From: Ancalomicrobiaceae bacterium S20
GTDB taxonomy: Bacteria > Pseudomonadota > Alphaproteobacteria > Rhizobiales > Ancalomicrobiaceae
DNA: 64,000 nucleotides
Reading direction: 5' to 3'
Assembly: GCA_040269895.1 (NCBI GenBank)
Contig: CP158568.1
Coordinates: forward strand, 1,768,716-1,832,715
Within the stretch, counting starts at the first letter, position 1. Every line of letters begins with the position of its first letter. The notes beneath the pieces were generated by a model. It saw only the letters and a list, made by a program, of their open reading frames with translations, did no database searches and had not been told where the DNA came from. Of this stretch, positions 41,729 to 51,305 are shown in pieces. The translations under genes were made by a program, and so were the position numbers.

Positions 41729-43747
41729 ATGAGCGAAGCGACCAAGTCCGTCCGCGTCATCGAAAATCTGTTCATCCCGCTTTCCGACGGCACGCGGCTC
41801 GCCGCTCGGCTCTGGCTGCCGGAGGATGCCGAGGCCCATCCGGTGCCGGGCATCCTCGAATACATCCCCTACCGCAAGCGAGACGGAACCCGCGGCCGCG
41901 ACGAGCCGATGCACGGCTTCTTCGCCGCCGCCGGCTATGCGGCGCTGCGCGTCGACATGCGCGGCTCCGGCGAGAGCGACGGGCTGCTCGACGACGAGTA
42001 TCTGGCGCAGGAGCAGGACGACGCGCTGGAGGTGATCGCCTGGATGGCCGCGCAGCCCTGGTGCACCGGCGCGGTCGGCATGATGGGCAAGAGCTGGGGC
42101 GGCTTCAATTGCCTGCAAGTCGCCGCGCGCCGGCCGCCGGCCCTGAAGGCCGTGCTCAGCGTCTGTTCGACCGACGACCGCTTCGCCGACGACATCCACT
42201 ACATGGGCGGCTGCCTGCTCAACGATAATCTCTGGTGGGGCTCGATCATGCTCGCCTATCAGGCGAGGCCGCCGGAGCGTGCGCTCCGGCCCGACTGGCG
42301 CGAGGAATGGGTGCGCCGGCTCGAGCACATGCCGTTCTTCCCGGCGCTCTGGCTCGAACACCAGACGCGCGACGCCTATTGGCGGCACGGCTCGATCGGC
42401 GAGGACTTTGCGGCCGTCGAATGTCCGGTCTTCGCCGTCGGCGGCTGGGCGGATTCCTACACCAATGCGGTGTCGCGGCTGCTCACCGGCCTCAGCGTGC
42501 CGCGGCTCGGCCTGATCGGCCCCTGGGCGCACATCTATCCGCAGGACGGCGTGCCGGGCCCGGCAATCGGCTTCCTGCAGGAGGCCCTGCGCTGGTGGGA
42601 TCACTGGCTGAAGGGCATCGACACCGGCATCATGGCCGAGCCGATGCTGCGCGCCTATGTCGAGGACTGGCATCCGGCCGGCGCCTGGGCCGATCCGATG
42701 CCGGGGCACTGGGTCGCGGAAGCCGTCTGGCCGAGCCCGCGTGTCCATCCGCGCAGCCTGCATCTGGCGCCCGGTCGGCTGGTCGCCCATGCCGGCGAGA
42801 CCTCGACCGATCTCGCCATCCACTCGCCGGCCTGGACCGGTTCCACCTGCGGCGAATGGATGGGCACGGGCTGTCGCGGCGAACAGCCGAGCGACCAGCG
42901 CTTCGACGACGGCCTGTCGCTGGTGTTCGATTCCGAGCCGCTCGCCGAGGATGCCGAGATCCTCGGCACGCCGCTCGCGACGCTGGAACTCGCCTCCGAC
43001 AAGCCGGTCGCGCAGCTCTGCATCCGGCTCTGCGACGTCGCCCCGGACGGTTCGTCGCTGAGGGTCTCCTATCAGGTCCTGAACCTCACCCACCGCAACG
43101 GCTCGGCCGAGCCGGCGCCGCTGGTGCCGGGTCGGTTCGAGACCGTGCGGGTGAAGCTCAACGATTGCGGCCATCGGTTCCGGGCCGGCCATCGCATCCG
43201 CATCGCGATCTCGACCGCCTACTGGCCGCTGATCTGGCCGGCGCCGGAAGCCGCAACGCTGACGATCCGTACCGGCGGCAGCAGCTTCGCCCTGCCCGTG
43301 CGGTCGCGCGGGCCGGCCGACGACGCGGTGCGGTTCGAGCCGCCGGCCCGCGGCACCCCGGCGCCGATCACGCAGGTCGATCCGGGACGGCTCGGGCGCG
43401 AGGTCACGTTCGATCTCCTCAACGGCGTGTCGCGCTACCGGACGATCGGCGAAGGCGGCGTGTTCGGCGAAGGCGTGCTGCGCTTCGACGAGATCGGCGT
43501 GGCGCTGTCGCACGACCTGACCCGCGATCTCGAGATCGGCGCCGACGATCCGCTTTCGGCCGCCTACACGGTCTCGCAGGCCTATACGATGACCGGCCCG
43601 GACTGGAACATCCGGATCGAGACCGTCGCCGCCATGGAGGCGACCGCGACGGCGTTCCAGATCGCCGGCCGCATGGTCGTGCAGGAGGACGGCGCGGAGA
43701 TCGCGCGGCGGGAGTGGACGCAGTCGGTTCCGCGGGTGATGATCTGA
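41729..43747 (+). CDS. CocE/NonD-family serine hydrolase (X-Pro dipeptidyl-peptidase-like)
   Basis: A 672-residue hydrolase. The alpha/beta-hydrolase domain begins with RVIENLFIPLSDGTRLAARL and has the nucleophile in GMMGKSWGGFNCLQVAARRP (GxSWGG, Ser about residue 120). The Asp/His region is around GGWADSYTNAVSRLL and GPWAHIYPQD, and a C-terminal jelly-roll domain follows (LCIRLCDVAPDGSSLRVSYQ). Cytosolic: no signal peptide. Family members cleave esters or amides such as cocaine. Being linked to a quaternary-amine importer and regulator, it could release carnitine or a related compound from an ester or amide; the substrate is unknown. Confidence 0.9.
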   Translation: MSEATKSVRVIENLFIPLSDGTRLAARLWLPEDAEAHPVPGILEYIPYRKRDGTRGRDEPMHGFFAAAGYAALRVDMRGSGESDGLLDDEYLAQEQDDALEVIAWMAAQPWCTGAVGMMGKSWGGFNCLQVAARRPPALKAVLSVCSTDDRFADDIHYMGGCLLNDNLWWGSIMLAYQARPPERALRPDWREEWVRRLEHMPFFPALWLEHQTRDAYWRHGSIGEDFAAVECPVFAVGGWADSYTNAVSRLLTGLSVPRLGLIGPWAHIYPQDGVPGPAIGFLQEALRWWDHWLKGIDTGIMAEPMLRAYVEDWHPAGAWADPMPGHWVAEAVWPSPRVHPRSLHLAPGRLVAHAGETSTDLAIHSPAWTGSTCGEWMGTGCRGEQPSDQRFDDGLSLVFDSEPLAEDAEILGTPLATLELASDKPVAQLCIRLCDVAPDGSSLRVSYQVLNLTHRNGSAEPAPLVPGRFETVRVKLNDCGHRFRAGHRIRIAISTAYWPLIWPAPEAATLTIRTGGSSFALPVRSRGPADDAVRFEPPARGTPAPITQVDPGRLGREVTFDLLNGVSRYRTIGEGGVFGEGVLRFDEIGVALSHDLTRDLEIGADDPLSAAYTVSQAYTMTGPDWNIRIETVAAMEATATAFQIAGRMVVQEDGAEIARREWTQSVPRVMI

Positions 43748-43795
43748 CGGCAGAACAAGCCGGGCACGAACCGGCCGGCGATCGAGGGAGCGCGC

Positions 43796-44821
43796 ATGTC
43801 GGCCACGGCACAGAAGACAAGGGATTTTGCCTTCCTGCTCGTGCCGGGCTTCTCGATGATGGCGCTGTTCTCGGCGGTCGAGCCGTTGCGCGTCGCCAAC
43901 CGGCTCTCCGGCCGCACGCTCTATTCCTGGCGGTTCATCACCTGCAGCGGCGAGCCGGCCGAAGCCTCCAACGGCATGACCGTCATGGCCGATGTCGCGC
44001 TCGCCGATCTGGCGACCTCGGACACGCTGGTCGTCGTCGCCGGCTTCGATCCCGAGCGCGGCGCGACCAAGACCGTGCTCGCGGCGCTGCGCCGGCACGC
44101 GCGGCTCGGCGCCACGATCGGGGCGCTCGATACCGGCACCTTCGTGCTCGCCGCCGCCGGTCTCCTCGACGGCCGGCCGGCGACCATGCACTGGGAGGCC
44201 GTGCCGGCGTTCCGGCAGGCGTTCCCGCGGCTCGACGTGACCGACGAGCTGTTCGAGGTGCACGGCAAGCTGTTCACCTGCGCCGGCGGCACGGCGGCGC
44301 TCGATCTGGTGCTGCATTTCATTGCCGAGGCACACGGCTACGGGCTGGCGACATCGGTCTCCGAACAGTTCATCTACGAGCGGATCCGCGACCGGCGCTC
44401 GCACCAGCGCATGCAGGTCGCCAACCGGCTCGGCCTCGCCAATCCGAAGCTCGTGCGCGTCATCGAGGCGATGGAGCAGAACATCGAGGATCCCCTTGAG
44501 ATCTCGGCGCTGGTCGCGATCTCGGGCGTGTCGGATCGCCAACTCGAACGGCTGTTCCGCGCGCATCTGAACACGACGCCGATCGGCTACTACAACCGTA
44601 TCCGCGTCGCCCGCGCCCGCGAACTCCTGCAACAGACCAATCTCAGCGTCCTCGACGTCGCCTTGTCGACCGGCTTCACCTCCGCCTCGTGTCTGGCGCG
44701 CGCCTACCGGGCGCAGTTCGGCCTGTCGCCACGCCGCGACCGCCAGAGCGTCGGCCGCGTCGGCGCCGGGCCGGGCACGGCGATGGGGCGCAGCGACCCG
44801 CTCGCGGTCCGCCCATCCTGA
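43796..44821 (+). CDS. GlxA-family transcriptional regulator (DJ-1/PfpI plus AraC HTH; CdhR-like)
   Basis: A 341-residue activator-type regulator. The N-terminal DJ-1/PfpI-like domain (residues about 10-180) has LDTGTFVLAAAGLLDGRPAT, where the nucleophile Cys of true PfpI enzymes is Thr, so it is a sensor rather than a protease. The C-terminal AraC HTH includes ISGVSDRQLERLFRAHLNTT and DVALSTGFTSASCLARAYRA. CdhR and GbdR of Pseudomonas, which control carnitine and betaine catabolism, have this architecture. Its position at the end of the island makes it the likely local regulator. Confidence 0.9.
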   Translation: MSATAQKTRDFAFLLVPGFSMMALFSAVEPLRVANRLSGRTLYSWRFITCSGEPAEASNGMTVMADVALADLATSDTLVVVAGFDPERGATKTVLAALRRHARLGATIGALDTGTFVLAAAGLLDGRPATMHWEAVPAFRQAFPRLDVTDELFEVHGKLFTCAGGTAALDLVLHFIAEAHGYGLATSVSEQFIYERIRDRRSHQRMQVANRLGLANPKLVRVIEAMEQNIEDPLEISALVAISGVSDRQLERLFRAHLNTTPIGYYNRIRVARARELLQQTNLSVLDVALSTGFTSASCLARAYRAQFGLSPRRDRQSVGRVGAGPGTAMGRSDPLAVRPS

Positions 44822-44904
44822 GCGTGGGACCATCCTGAGCATCCGAAGATCCTGAGCCGGCTCGAAGGCGCGGAACCGGCCGGCGGCGTGCGCGTTCGCT
44901 CGGG

Positions 44905-46023
44905 ATGCTGCAGCACACCGCGCCGATCGATCCCGCCGAAGCCGTCGACCCTTCCACCGCGATCGACAGCCGCGAGGCGGCCGAGAGCGCGGGACTGCGC
45001 TATCTGATCGACGATCGGCCCGGCATCACGCGGCGCCGGTCCGGCAAGGGCTTCTCCTACCGCGACCCCAAGGGCGCGCTGATCAAGGATGCGGCCGTGC
45101 TCGGAAGGATCCGCGCGCTCGCCATCCCGCCAGCCTGGACGGAAGTCTGGATCGCGCCCAATCCGCGCGGCCACATCCAGGCGACCGGCCGGGATGCCAA
45201 GGGGCGCAAGCAGTATCGCTACCACGCCGATTTCCGTGCGGTGCGCGACGAGGTGAAGTTCAAGCATCTGGTCACCTTCGCCCGGCTGCTGCCGAAGATC
45301 CGCGAGCGGGTCGACGCCGACATGTCGCGGCGCGGCCTGCCGCGCGAAAAGGTACTGGCGACCGTGGTCCGGCTTTTGGAGACGACGCTGATCCGGGTCG
45401 GCAACGACGACTATGCCCGGCAGAACGAGAGCTATGGGCTGACCACGCTGCACGCGCGCCATGTCCGCGTCGAAGGCTCGGATCTGAAGTTCCGCTTCAA
45501 GGGCAAGAGCGGCAAACTGTGGAACCTTGGGCTCAAGGATCGGCGCATCGCCCGGATCGTGCGCGCCTGCCAGGAACTGCCGGGCCAGGAACTGTTCCAG
45601 TATCGCGACGACGACGGCGAGATCCGCGACGTGACCTCGGCCGACGTCAACGGCTACCTGCGCGAGATCACCGGCGCGGACATCACCGCCAAGGACTTCC
45701 GGACCTGGGCCGGCACGGTGCTCGCCGCCATGGCACTCGACGAGTTCGAGGCCTTCGACACGGCCGCCAAGGCCAAGAAGAACCTTCGCGCCGCGATCGA
45801 ACGGGTCGCGGCGCGGCTCGGCAACACGCCGACGATCTGCCGGAAGTGCTACGTCCACCCGGACGTGGTCGACGCCTATCTCGACCGCTCGCTGCTGCTC
45901 GAAATCCGACGCGAGGTCGAGGACGAGCTCCGCGACGCGATCGACGCGCTCGATCCGGCGGAGGCGGCGGTGCTGGCCTTCCTGCATGCCCGCCTGCGCC
46001 GCCGGCTCGATGCGGCCGCTTGA
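44905..46023 (+). CDS. DNA topoisomerase IB (poxvirus/bacterial type)
   Basis: A 372-residue type IB topoisomerase, which relaxes supercoils through a 3'-phosphotyrosyl intermediate. The N-terminal domain has AIPPAWTEVWIAPNPRGHIQ and DAKGRKQYRYH. The catalytic domain has RVGNDDYARQNESYGLTTL and FRFKGKSGKLW, ITAKDFRTWAGTVLA, and the active-site Tyr in KCYVHPDVVDAYLD (Y316). It stands alone between the carnitine regulator and the phosphodiesterase gene; no partner genes are evident. Sporadically distributed in bacteria. Confidence 0.94.
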   Translation: MLQHTAPIDPAEAVDPSTAIDSREAAESAGLRYLIDDRPGITRRRSGKGFSYRDPKGALIKDAAVLGRIRALAIPPAWTEVWIAPNPRGHIQATGRDAKGRKQYRYHADFRAVRDEVKFKHLVTFARLLPKIRERVDADMSRRGLPREKVLATVVRLLETTLIRVGNDDYARQNESYGLTTLHARHVRVEGSDLKFRFKGKSGKLWNLGLKDRRIARIVRACQELPGQELFQYRDDDGEIRDVTSADVNGYLREITGADITAKDFRTWAGTVLAAMALDEFEAFDTAAKAKKNLRAAIERVAARLGNTPTICRKCYVHPDVVDAYLDRSLLLEIRREVEDELRDAIDALDPAEAAVLAFLHARLRRRLDAAA

Positions 46024-46122
46024 GGGACCTTTCCCACAGGCGACGCCTGTCGCGTCGGAATCGTCATCGAACCGTTACGCCCCCGGCCTAGACCCCCCTC
46101 CGAAAGAACGAGGGGCCGACCC

Positions 46123-46944
46123 ATGCGGATCATCCAGATCTCCGACACGCACCTGTCGCCGCGCCATCGGCACTTCGCCGAGAATGCCGAGGCGATGCGC
46201 GCCTGGCTGGCGGCGGAGCAGGCGGACCTGATCGTCAACACCGGCGATCTCTCCATGAACGGCGCCATCGACGCCGACGACATGGCCTTCGCGGCCGATT
46301 GGCATCGCGCGCTCGGCGTGCCGTTCCTGGCTGTGCCGGGCAATCACGACGTCGGCGACGTCGCGACCATCCGCGCCGATCAGGTCGTCAACGACGAACG
46401 CCTCGCCCGCTTCCGCGACGAGGTCGCCGACGATCGCTGGACGCTCGACATTCCCGGCTGGCGCCTGATCGGCCTCAACGCCATGCTCTACGGCACCGGC
46501 CACCGCGAGGAGGCCGAACAGTTCGAGTGGCTGCGCGGCGCGGTCGAGACGACGTCGAAGATCGCGCTGTTCCAGCACAAGCCGATGTTCATCGAGGCGG
46601 CCGACGAGGGGCCGCGCGGCTATTGGACGGTGACGCCGGAGCCGCGCAAGATCCTCCTCGACATCCTGCGCAAGGCCGATGTCCAGCTCGTCTCCTCCGG
46701 TCATCTGCACATCGCCAAGAAGGTGCAGCACGGTCCCGTCGAGCACCTCTGGAGCCCGTCGAGCGCCTTCGTCTGCGGCGACAGCCAGGAAGATCTCGGC
46801 GGCAGCCGGCGCATCGGCGCGGTGATCCTCGAATTCGATGCCGACGGCGTCGTCAGCCGGTTCGAGCGCCCCGCCGCGGTCGCCGATCTGCAGATCGACC
46901 CGCACATGGACGCGATCTATCCGCGTTCGCAGGCGGTGGCCTGA
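46123..46944 (+). CDS. GpdQ/CpdA-type metallophosphodiesterase
   Basis: A 273-residue class III cyclic-nucleotide or glycerophosphodiester phosphodiesterase. All dinuclear-metal ligands can be placed: D8 and H10 (ISDTH), D42 (GDLS), N74 and H75 (GNHD), H152 (QHKP), H194 and H196 (GHLH). The pattern and length match Enterobacter GpdQ. No signal peptide, so it acts in the cytosol. It stops one base before the start of a Ugp-like ATPase gene, suggesting that it hydrolyses a phosphodiester the transporter brings in, such as a glycerophosphodiester. A cAMP role is possible but less favoured by context. Confidence 0.88.
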   Translation: MRIIQISDTHLSPRHRHFAENAEAMRAWLAAEQADLIVNTGDLSMNGAIDADDMAFAADWHRALGVPFLAVPGNHDVGDVATIRADQVVNDERLARFRDEVADDRWTLDIPGWRLIGLNAMLYGTGHREEAEQFEWLRGAVETTSKIALFQHKPMFIEAADEGPRGYWTVTPEPRKILLDILRKADVQLVSSGHLHIAKKVQHGPVEHLWSPSSAFVCGDSQEDLGGSRRIGAVILEFDADGVVSRFERPAAVADLQIDPHMDAIYPRSQAVA

Positions 46945-46945
46945 G

Positions 46946-48126
46946 ATGGCGCCCCGCTCCCAGCCCCCCGAGACCCAGATCCGCCTCGACCACATCGCCA
47001 AGCACTATGGCGGCAACGGCGTGCTGCACGACCTGTCGCTCGCCGTTGCCGAGGGCGAATTCATCGCGCTGGTCGGCCCGTCCGGCTGCGGAAAGTCGAC
47101 GCTCCTGCGCATCATCGCCGGCCTCGAGCGGCCGGACTCGGGCGTCGTCTCGATCGCGAACCGCGACGTGACCCCGCTGCGCGCCGCCGACCGCGACGTC
47201 GCGATGGTGTTCCAGTCCTACGCGCTCTATCCGCACCTGACCGCGCGCCAGAACATGGCGATGCCGCTGGTGATGCGGCGCATGAACGGCTGGCAGCGCC
47301 TGCCGATCCTCGGCCCGCTGTTCGGCCGCGGCGCGATCGCCAAGGGCATCGCCGCCGATGTCGAGACCGCCGCGGCGAGCCTCAAGATCACCCAGCTTCT
47401 CGACCGCAAGCCGGCGCAGATGTCCGGCGGCCAGCGCCAGCGCATCGCGCTCGGCCGCGCCATCGTGCGCCGCCCGGCGGCGTTCCTCATGGACGAGCCG
47501 CTGTCGAACCTCGACGCCGCGCTGCGCGTCCACATGCGCGGCGAGATCGTCGCGCTGCACCGCCGGCTCGGCGCGACCACCGTCTATGTCACGCACGATC
47601 AGGAAGAGGCGCTGAGCATGGCCGACCGCATCGCGGTCATGCTCGGCGGCAAGCTCCTGCAGGTCGCGGCGCCGGCCGAGATCTACCGCAACCCGGCGCA
47701 TCTCGACGTCGCGGAGTTCATCGGCAGCCCGAAGATCAACGTCATCGCCGCCAAGGTCGAGCGCGACGGCTCGGCGATGCGCTTCGGCGCGCGACTCGCG
47801 ACGGGTCTCGAGGCGATCGCCGGCGACGACGTCAAGCTCGGGATCCGGCCGGAAGACCTCGTCGTCGACGGCACGCCCGGTCCGGGTGCGCTGCCGGTCA
47901 ATCTCGACCGTCTGGAGTTCCACGGCGCGCAGGTGCTGGTGCATCTGCGCATCGCCGACGGCGAGGATCCGCTGATCGCCCGCATCGCGCCGGAAGCGGT
48001 CGGCACGCTCGGCCAGGGCCGCTCTTCGCCCATGACCGTACCGCCAAGCCGCTGGTCTTCGCCAAGAGCGGCGCGCGGATCGCGGCCGACGGCCTGCCGG
48101 TCGGCGCGGAGCTCGCGCATGTCTGA
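46946..48126 (+). pseudogene. ugpC: ABC transporter ATP-binding protein (UgpC/MalK type), frameshifted near the C-terminus
   Basis: The ATPase of a carbohydrate/glycerol-3-phosphate-type importer, about 393 residues when corrected. Walker A LVGPSGCGKSTLLRIIAGLE, signature MSGGQRQRIALGRAIVRR, Walker B FLMDEPLSNLDA and the C-terminal TOBE domain (LGIRPEDLVVD) are present. At about 48014-48022 (CAGGGCCGCTC) one base is missing. With it restored the protein ends RTAKPLVFAKSGARIAADGL and stops at 48124-48126, overlapping the permease start by eight bases. As written, the frame instead runs into the permease, a false fusion. Confidence 0.87.
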
Positions 48127-49066
48127 CGCAACGCTCTCGCCCGGCCTCGCGCCCGCGCCGATCCCGGTCGCGGCGGCGCGCAAGGTGCGGCGCAACAGCC
48201 ACGACGAGCGCGCGGCCTGGGGCCTCACCGCCCCGACCGCGGTGCTGATGGCGATCCTGCTGGTCGCGCCGACGCTGGCGATCTTCGCCCTGTCGCTGAC
48301 CGATGCCGAACTCGGCTCGTCCGACTGGCGGTTCATCGGCCTCGATACCTACCGCGACCTGCTCTCCGATCGCACCTTCCTGACCTCGATCCGTAACACC
48401 GCGGTCTATGTCGCGATCGTCACGCCGGTCTCGGTCGCGCTCGGCCTCGGGCTCGCGCTCTTGATCGAGGCGGAGGTGGGGCTGAAGAGCGTGTTCCGCT
48501 CGATCTACTTCCTGCCGGTCGTGTCGCTGACCGTCGCGATGGCGACGGTCTGGCAGTACCTGATGCATCCGGTGATCGGCCCGATCAATCTCCTCGCCAA
48601 GATGCTCGGCCTGCCGATGCTGAACTGGCTCGGCTCGTCCGACACGGTGCTGATCGCGCTGGCGCTGATCGGTATCTGGCAGTCGGTCGGCTTCAACATG
48701 GTGCTGTTCCTCGCCGGGCTGACCGCGATCAACCGCGAGCTCTATCAGGCGGCCGAGATCGACGGCGCGAAGTCGGCGCTCGACCGGTTCCGGCTGGTGA
48801 CCTGGCCCATGCTCGGACCGACGACGCTGTTCGTCGTCACGATCCAGATGATCAACGCGGTCAAGGTGTTCGAGACGGTGGCGACCCTGACCCAGGGCGG
48901 TCCCGGCAAGGCGAGCGAAGTGCTCCTCTACACGATCTACGAGGAGGGTTTCGTCTACCTGCACACCGGCGTCGCCTCGGCCATGGCGGTCGCGTTCATC
49001 GCGGTGCTGGTGGTGCTGCTCATCATCCAGACGCGCGTCCTCGACAAGCGGGTGCACTATTCATGA
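48119..49066 (+). CDS. ugpA: Sugar/glycerophosphate-type ABC transporter permease (UgpA-like)
   Basis: A 315-residue MalF/UgpA-type permease with membrane segments from residue about 38 (LTAPTAVLMAILLVAPTLAI) and the EAA loop YQAAEIDGAKSALDRFRLVT near residue 215, then ALTQGGP-like ATLTQGGPGKASEVLLYTIY. The ATG at 48119 overlaps the corrected ATPase stop. Its own stop overlaps the next permease start by four bases. Cargo is not readable from sequence. Confidence 0.92.
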   Translation: MSDATLSPGLAPAPIPVAAARKVRRNSHDERAAWGLTAPTAVLMAILLVAPTLAIFALSLTDAELGSSDWRFIGLDTYRDLLSDRTFLTSIRNTAVYVAIVTPVSVALGLGLALLIEAEVGLKSVFRSIYFLPVVSLTVAMATVWQYLMHPVIGPINLLAKMLGLPMLNWLGSSDTVLIALALIGIWQSVGFNMVLFLAGLTAINRELYQAAEIDGAKSALDRFRLVTWPMLGPTTLFVVTIQMINAVKVFETVATLTQGGPGKASEVLLYTIYEEGFVYLHTGVASAMAVAFIAVLVVLLIIQTRVLDKRVHYS

Positions 49067-49917
49067 GCGCGGCGCCCTACTCCCAAGGCTCGGCCTATTC
49101 GCCCGGCCGGCTGATCCGGCTCGCGGTGCTGATCGCGGGCGCGGCGATCGTGCTCCTGCCCTACGCCTGGATGGTATCGACCTCGCTGAAGCCGCAGGCC
49201 GAGGTGTTCTCCTCCGGCCTTTCGCTGGTCCCGCATGACTGGGCGGTCGTCGAGAACTACGGCAAGGCGCTGACGCGCATCCCGATGCTCCGGATCCTGA
49301 TCAACGGCGTCGTGGTCTGCGCGGCGATCGTCCTGTTCCAGATCCTGTTCGCGCTGCCCTGCGCCTACGCGATGGCGAAGCTCGAATTCCGCGGCCGCGA
49401 GGTCCTGTTCGGGCTCGTACTGACCGGCCTCCTCGTGCCGATCCACGCGATCTCGATCCCGCTCTACTGGGCGGCGCGCGAGAGCGGGCTCCTCAACACG
49501 CTCGCCGTGCTGATCGCGCCGTTCACGCTGTCGGTGTTCGCGATCTTCCTGTTCCGCCAGTTCATCAAGGCGATGCCGGACGACCTGATTGCGGCGGCGC
49601 GCATGGACGGGCTGTCGGAACTGGCGATCGTCTGGCGGGTCGTGCTGCCGAACGCCTGGCCGGCGGCGACCGCCTTCGCGGTGTTCTCGATCGTCGCGCA
49701 CTGGAACGACCTCTATTGGCCGCTGATCGCGATCTCGAAGACCGATCTCGCCACGCCGCCGCTCGGGCTCCTGTTCTTCCGCGCGGCCGAGGTCGGCGAC
49801 GACTACGGCGCGCTGATGGCCGCGACCGTCGTCATCACCGCGCCATTGGTCGCGATGTTCCTGGTCGCGCAACGCACCTTCATCGAAGGCATCACCATGA
49901 CGGGCCTCAAGGGCTGA
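49063..49917 (+). CDS. ugpE: Sugar/glycerophosphate-type ABC transporter permease (UgpE-like)
   Basis: A 284-residue MalG/UgpE-type permease. It begins with a membrane helix (LAVLIAGAAIVLLPYAWMVS) and the MalG-like STSLKPQAEVFSSGLSLVP segment. The EAA loop is DDLIAAARMDGLSELAIVWR (about residue 175), and the C-terminus VAQRTFIEGITMTGLKG is typical. Translationally coupled to the upstream permease. Confidence 0.92.
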   Translation: MSAAPYSQGSAYSPGRLIRLAVLIAGAAIVLLPYAWMVSTSLKPQAEVFSSGLSLVPHDWAVVENYGKALTRIPMLRILINGVVVCAAIVLFQILFALPCAYAMAKLEFRGREVLFGLVLTGLLVPIHAISIPLYWAARESGLLNTLAVLIAPFTLSVFAIFLFRQFIKAMPDDLIAAARMDGLSELAIVWRVVLPNAWPAATAFAVFSIVAHWNDLYWPLIAISKTDLATPPLGLLFFRAAEVGDDYGALMAATVVITAPLVAMFLVAQRTFIEGITMTGLKG

Positions 49918-49986
49918 ACCCGTCGGGACTGCCGTCCAACAACCAAGAAGACGTCACCCCGAAAACTCAAGAGAAGGAGAGAACCC

Positions 49987-51258
49987 ATGCGCCGTTGGCT
50001 CGCCGGTCTCGCCGCCGGTCTCGCGTTCCTCGCCACGCCCGTCCGGGCCGAGCAGACCGAGATCGTCGTGCACTACCCCATGCCGGGCTTCTTCAAGTCC
50101 GTCATGGAGACGATCTCGACCGAGTACATGAAGCAGAACCCGGACGTGAAGATCACCTTCGCGTCGCCGTCGCCGACCTATGAGGAGGGCCTGCAGCTGA
50201 TCCTGCGTCAGGCCAACTCGGCCGACATGCCGGACATGAGCTTCATCGGGCTCAACCGCCTGCGCGTGCTCGCCGAGCGCGGCGTCGGCGTCGATCTGAA
50301 GCCGTTCATCGCGAAGGACGCCGGCTTCAAGGACGAGGGCTTCTCCGAGACGCTCTTGAACCTCGCCCGCTTCAACGGCAAGCAGATGGGTCTCGCCTTC
50401 GCGGCCTCGAACCCGATCTTCTATTACAACGCCGATCTGGTCCGGAAGGCCGGCGGCGATCCCGAGCACATGCCGACCAAGTGGGACGACGTGCTGAAGC
50501 TCGCCGCCAAGATCGACGCGCTCGGCGACGGCACCGTCGGCATGGGCTACCGCTGGATGGGCGACGACTGGATGTTCTCCGCGCTCCTGTTCGGCAACGG
50601 CGGCACCATGCTGACCGCGGACGAGAAGAAGGTCGCCTTCGACGGACCTGAAGGCCTCGCCGCGCTGACGCTGCTCGATCGCATGGTCAAGGAAGGCAAA
50701 ATGCCGGCGCTGACCTCGGATGCGATGGTGCAGTCGTTCACGGCCGGCAAGATGGGCCTGTTCTTCTGGACCACCGGCGGTCTGAAGTCGATCATCAACG
50801 GCGTCGGCGGCAAGTTCGACCTGCGCACGACCAAGATGCCGGTCATCAACGCCGAAAAGGGCCGCCTGCCGACCGGCGGCAACGCCGCGGTGATGTTCAC
50901 CAAGGACCCCAAGAAGCAGGAAGCGGTCTACAAGTTCATCAAGTTCGTCGCCGGCCCGTTCGGCCAGTCGGTCGTGGTGCCGGGCACCGGCTACGTGCCG
51001 ACCAACGAACTCGCCGCCAAGGACGACCGGTTCCTGAAGACCTTCTACGAGAAGAACCCGCTCTATCAGGCCGGCCTGTCGCAGCTCGATCTGATGATCC
51101 CGTGGTATTCGTTCCCGGGCAACAACGGCGTCAAGGTCACGCAGTCGATGGTCGACAACATCGCCCAGCTCGTCGAGCAGAAGGTCACGCCGGAGCAGGC
51201 GCTGAAGGCGATGAGCCAGGACGTCACCAAGCTCCTGCCGAAGGGCAACCTGCCCTGA
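49987..51258 (+). CDS. ugpB: Extracellular solute-binding protein family 1 (UgpB-like)
   Basis: A 423-residue periplasmic binding protein with a Sec signal peptide (RRWLAGLAAGLAFLATPVRA). The family 1 fold shows in VVHYPMPGFFKSVMETISTE, PDMSFIGLNRLRVLAERGVG and PTGGNAAVMFTKDPKKQEAV. It is the last gene of the GpdQ-Ugp cassette and is followed by a strong terminator. Substrate is probably a phosphorylated glycerol or polyol compound given the phosphodiesterase partner, but sugar cannot be excluded. Confidence 0.92.
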   Translation: MRRWLAGLAAGLAFLATPVRAEQTEIVVHYPMPGFFKSVMETISTEYMKQNPDVKITFASPSPTYEEGLQLILRQANSADMPDMSFIGLNRLRVLAERGVGVDLKPFIAKDAGFKDEGFSETLLNLARFNGKQMGLAFAASNPIFYYNADLVRKAGGDPEHMPTKWDDVLKLAAKIDALGDGTVGMGYRWMGDDWMFSALLFGNGGTMLTADEKKVAFDGPEGLAALTLLDRMVKEGKMPALTSDAMVQSFTAGKMGLFFWTTGGLKSIINGVGGKFDLRTTKMPVINAEKGRLPTGGNAAVMFTKDPKKQEAVYKFIKFVAGPFGQSVVVPGTGYVPTNELAAKDDRFLKTFYEKNPLYQAGLSQLDLMIPWYSFPGNNGVKVTQSMVDNIAQLVEQKVTPEQALKAMSQDVTKLLPKGNLP

Positions 51259-51305
51259 GCCATGCCCGGGGCGGCGCCCGACGCGGCCTCTCGTACCACC
51301 GATCG

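Noticed and set aside
46024-46122. Pho box upstream of the phosphodiesterase gene
   Set aside because: CTGTCGC is present, but the second half-site 11 bases on does not match the CTGTCAT repeat.
46838-49066. A fusion of ABC ATPase and permease in one reading frame
   Set aside because: The junction residues are not family-like, and adding one base near 48018 gives a normal UgpC C-terminus and stop. The permease has its own ATG at 48119.
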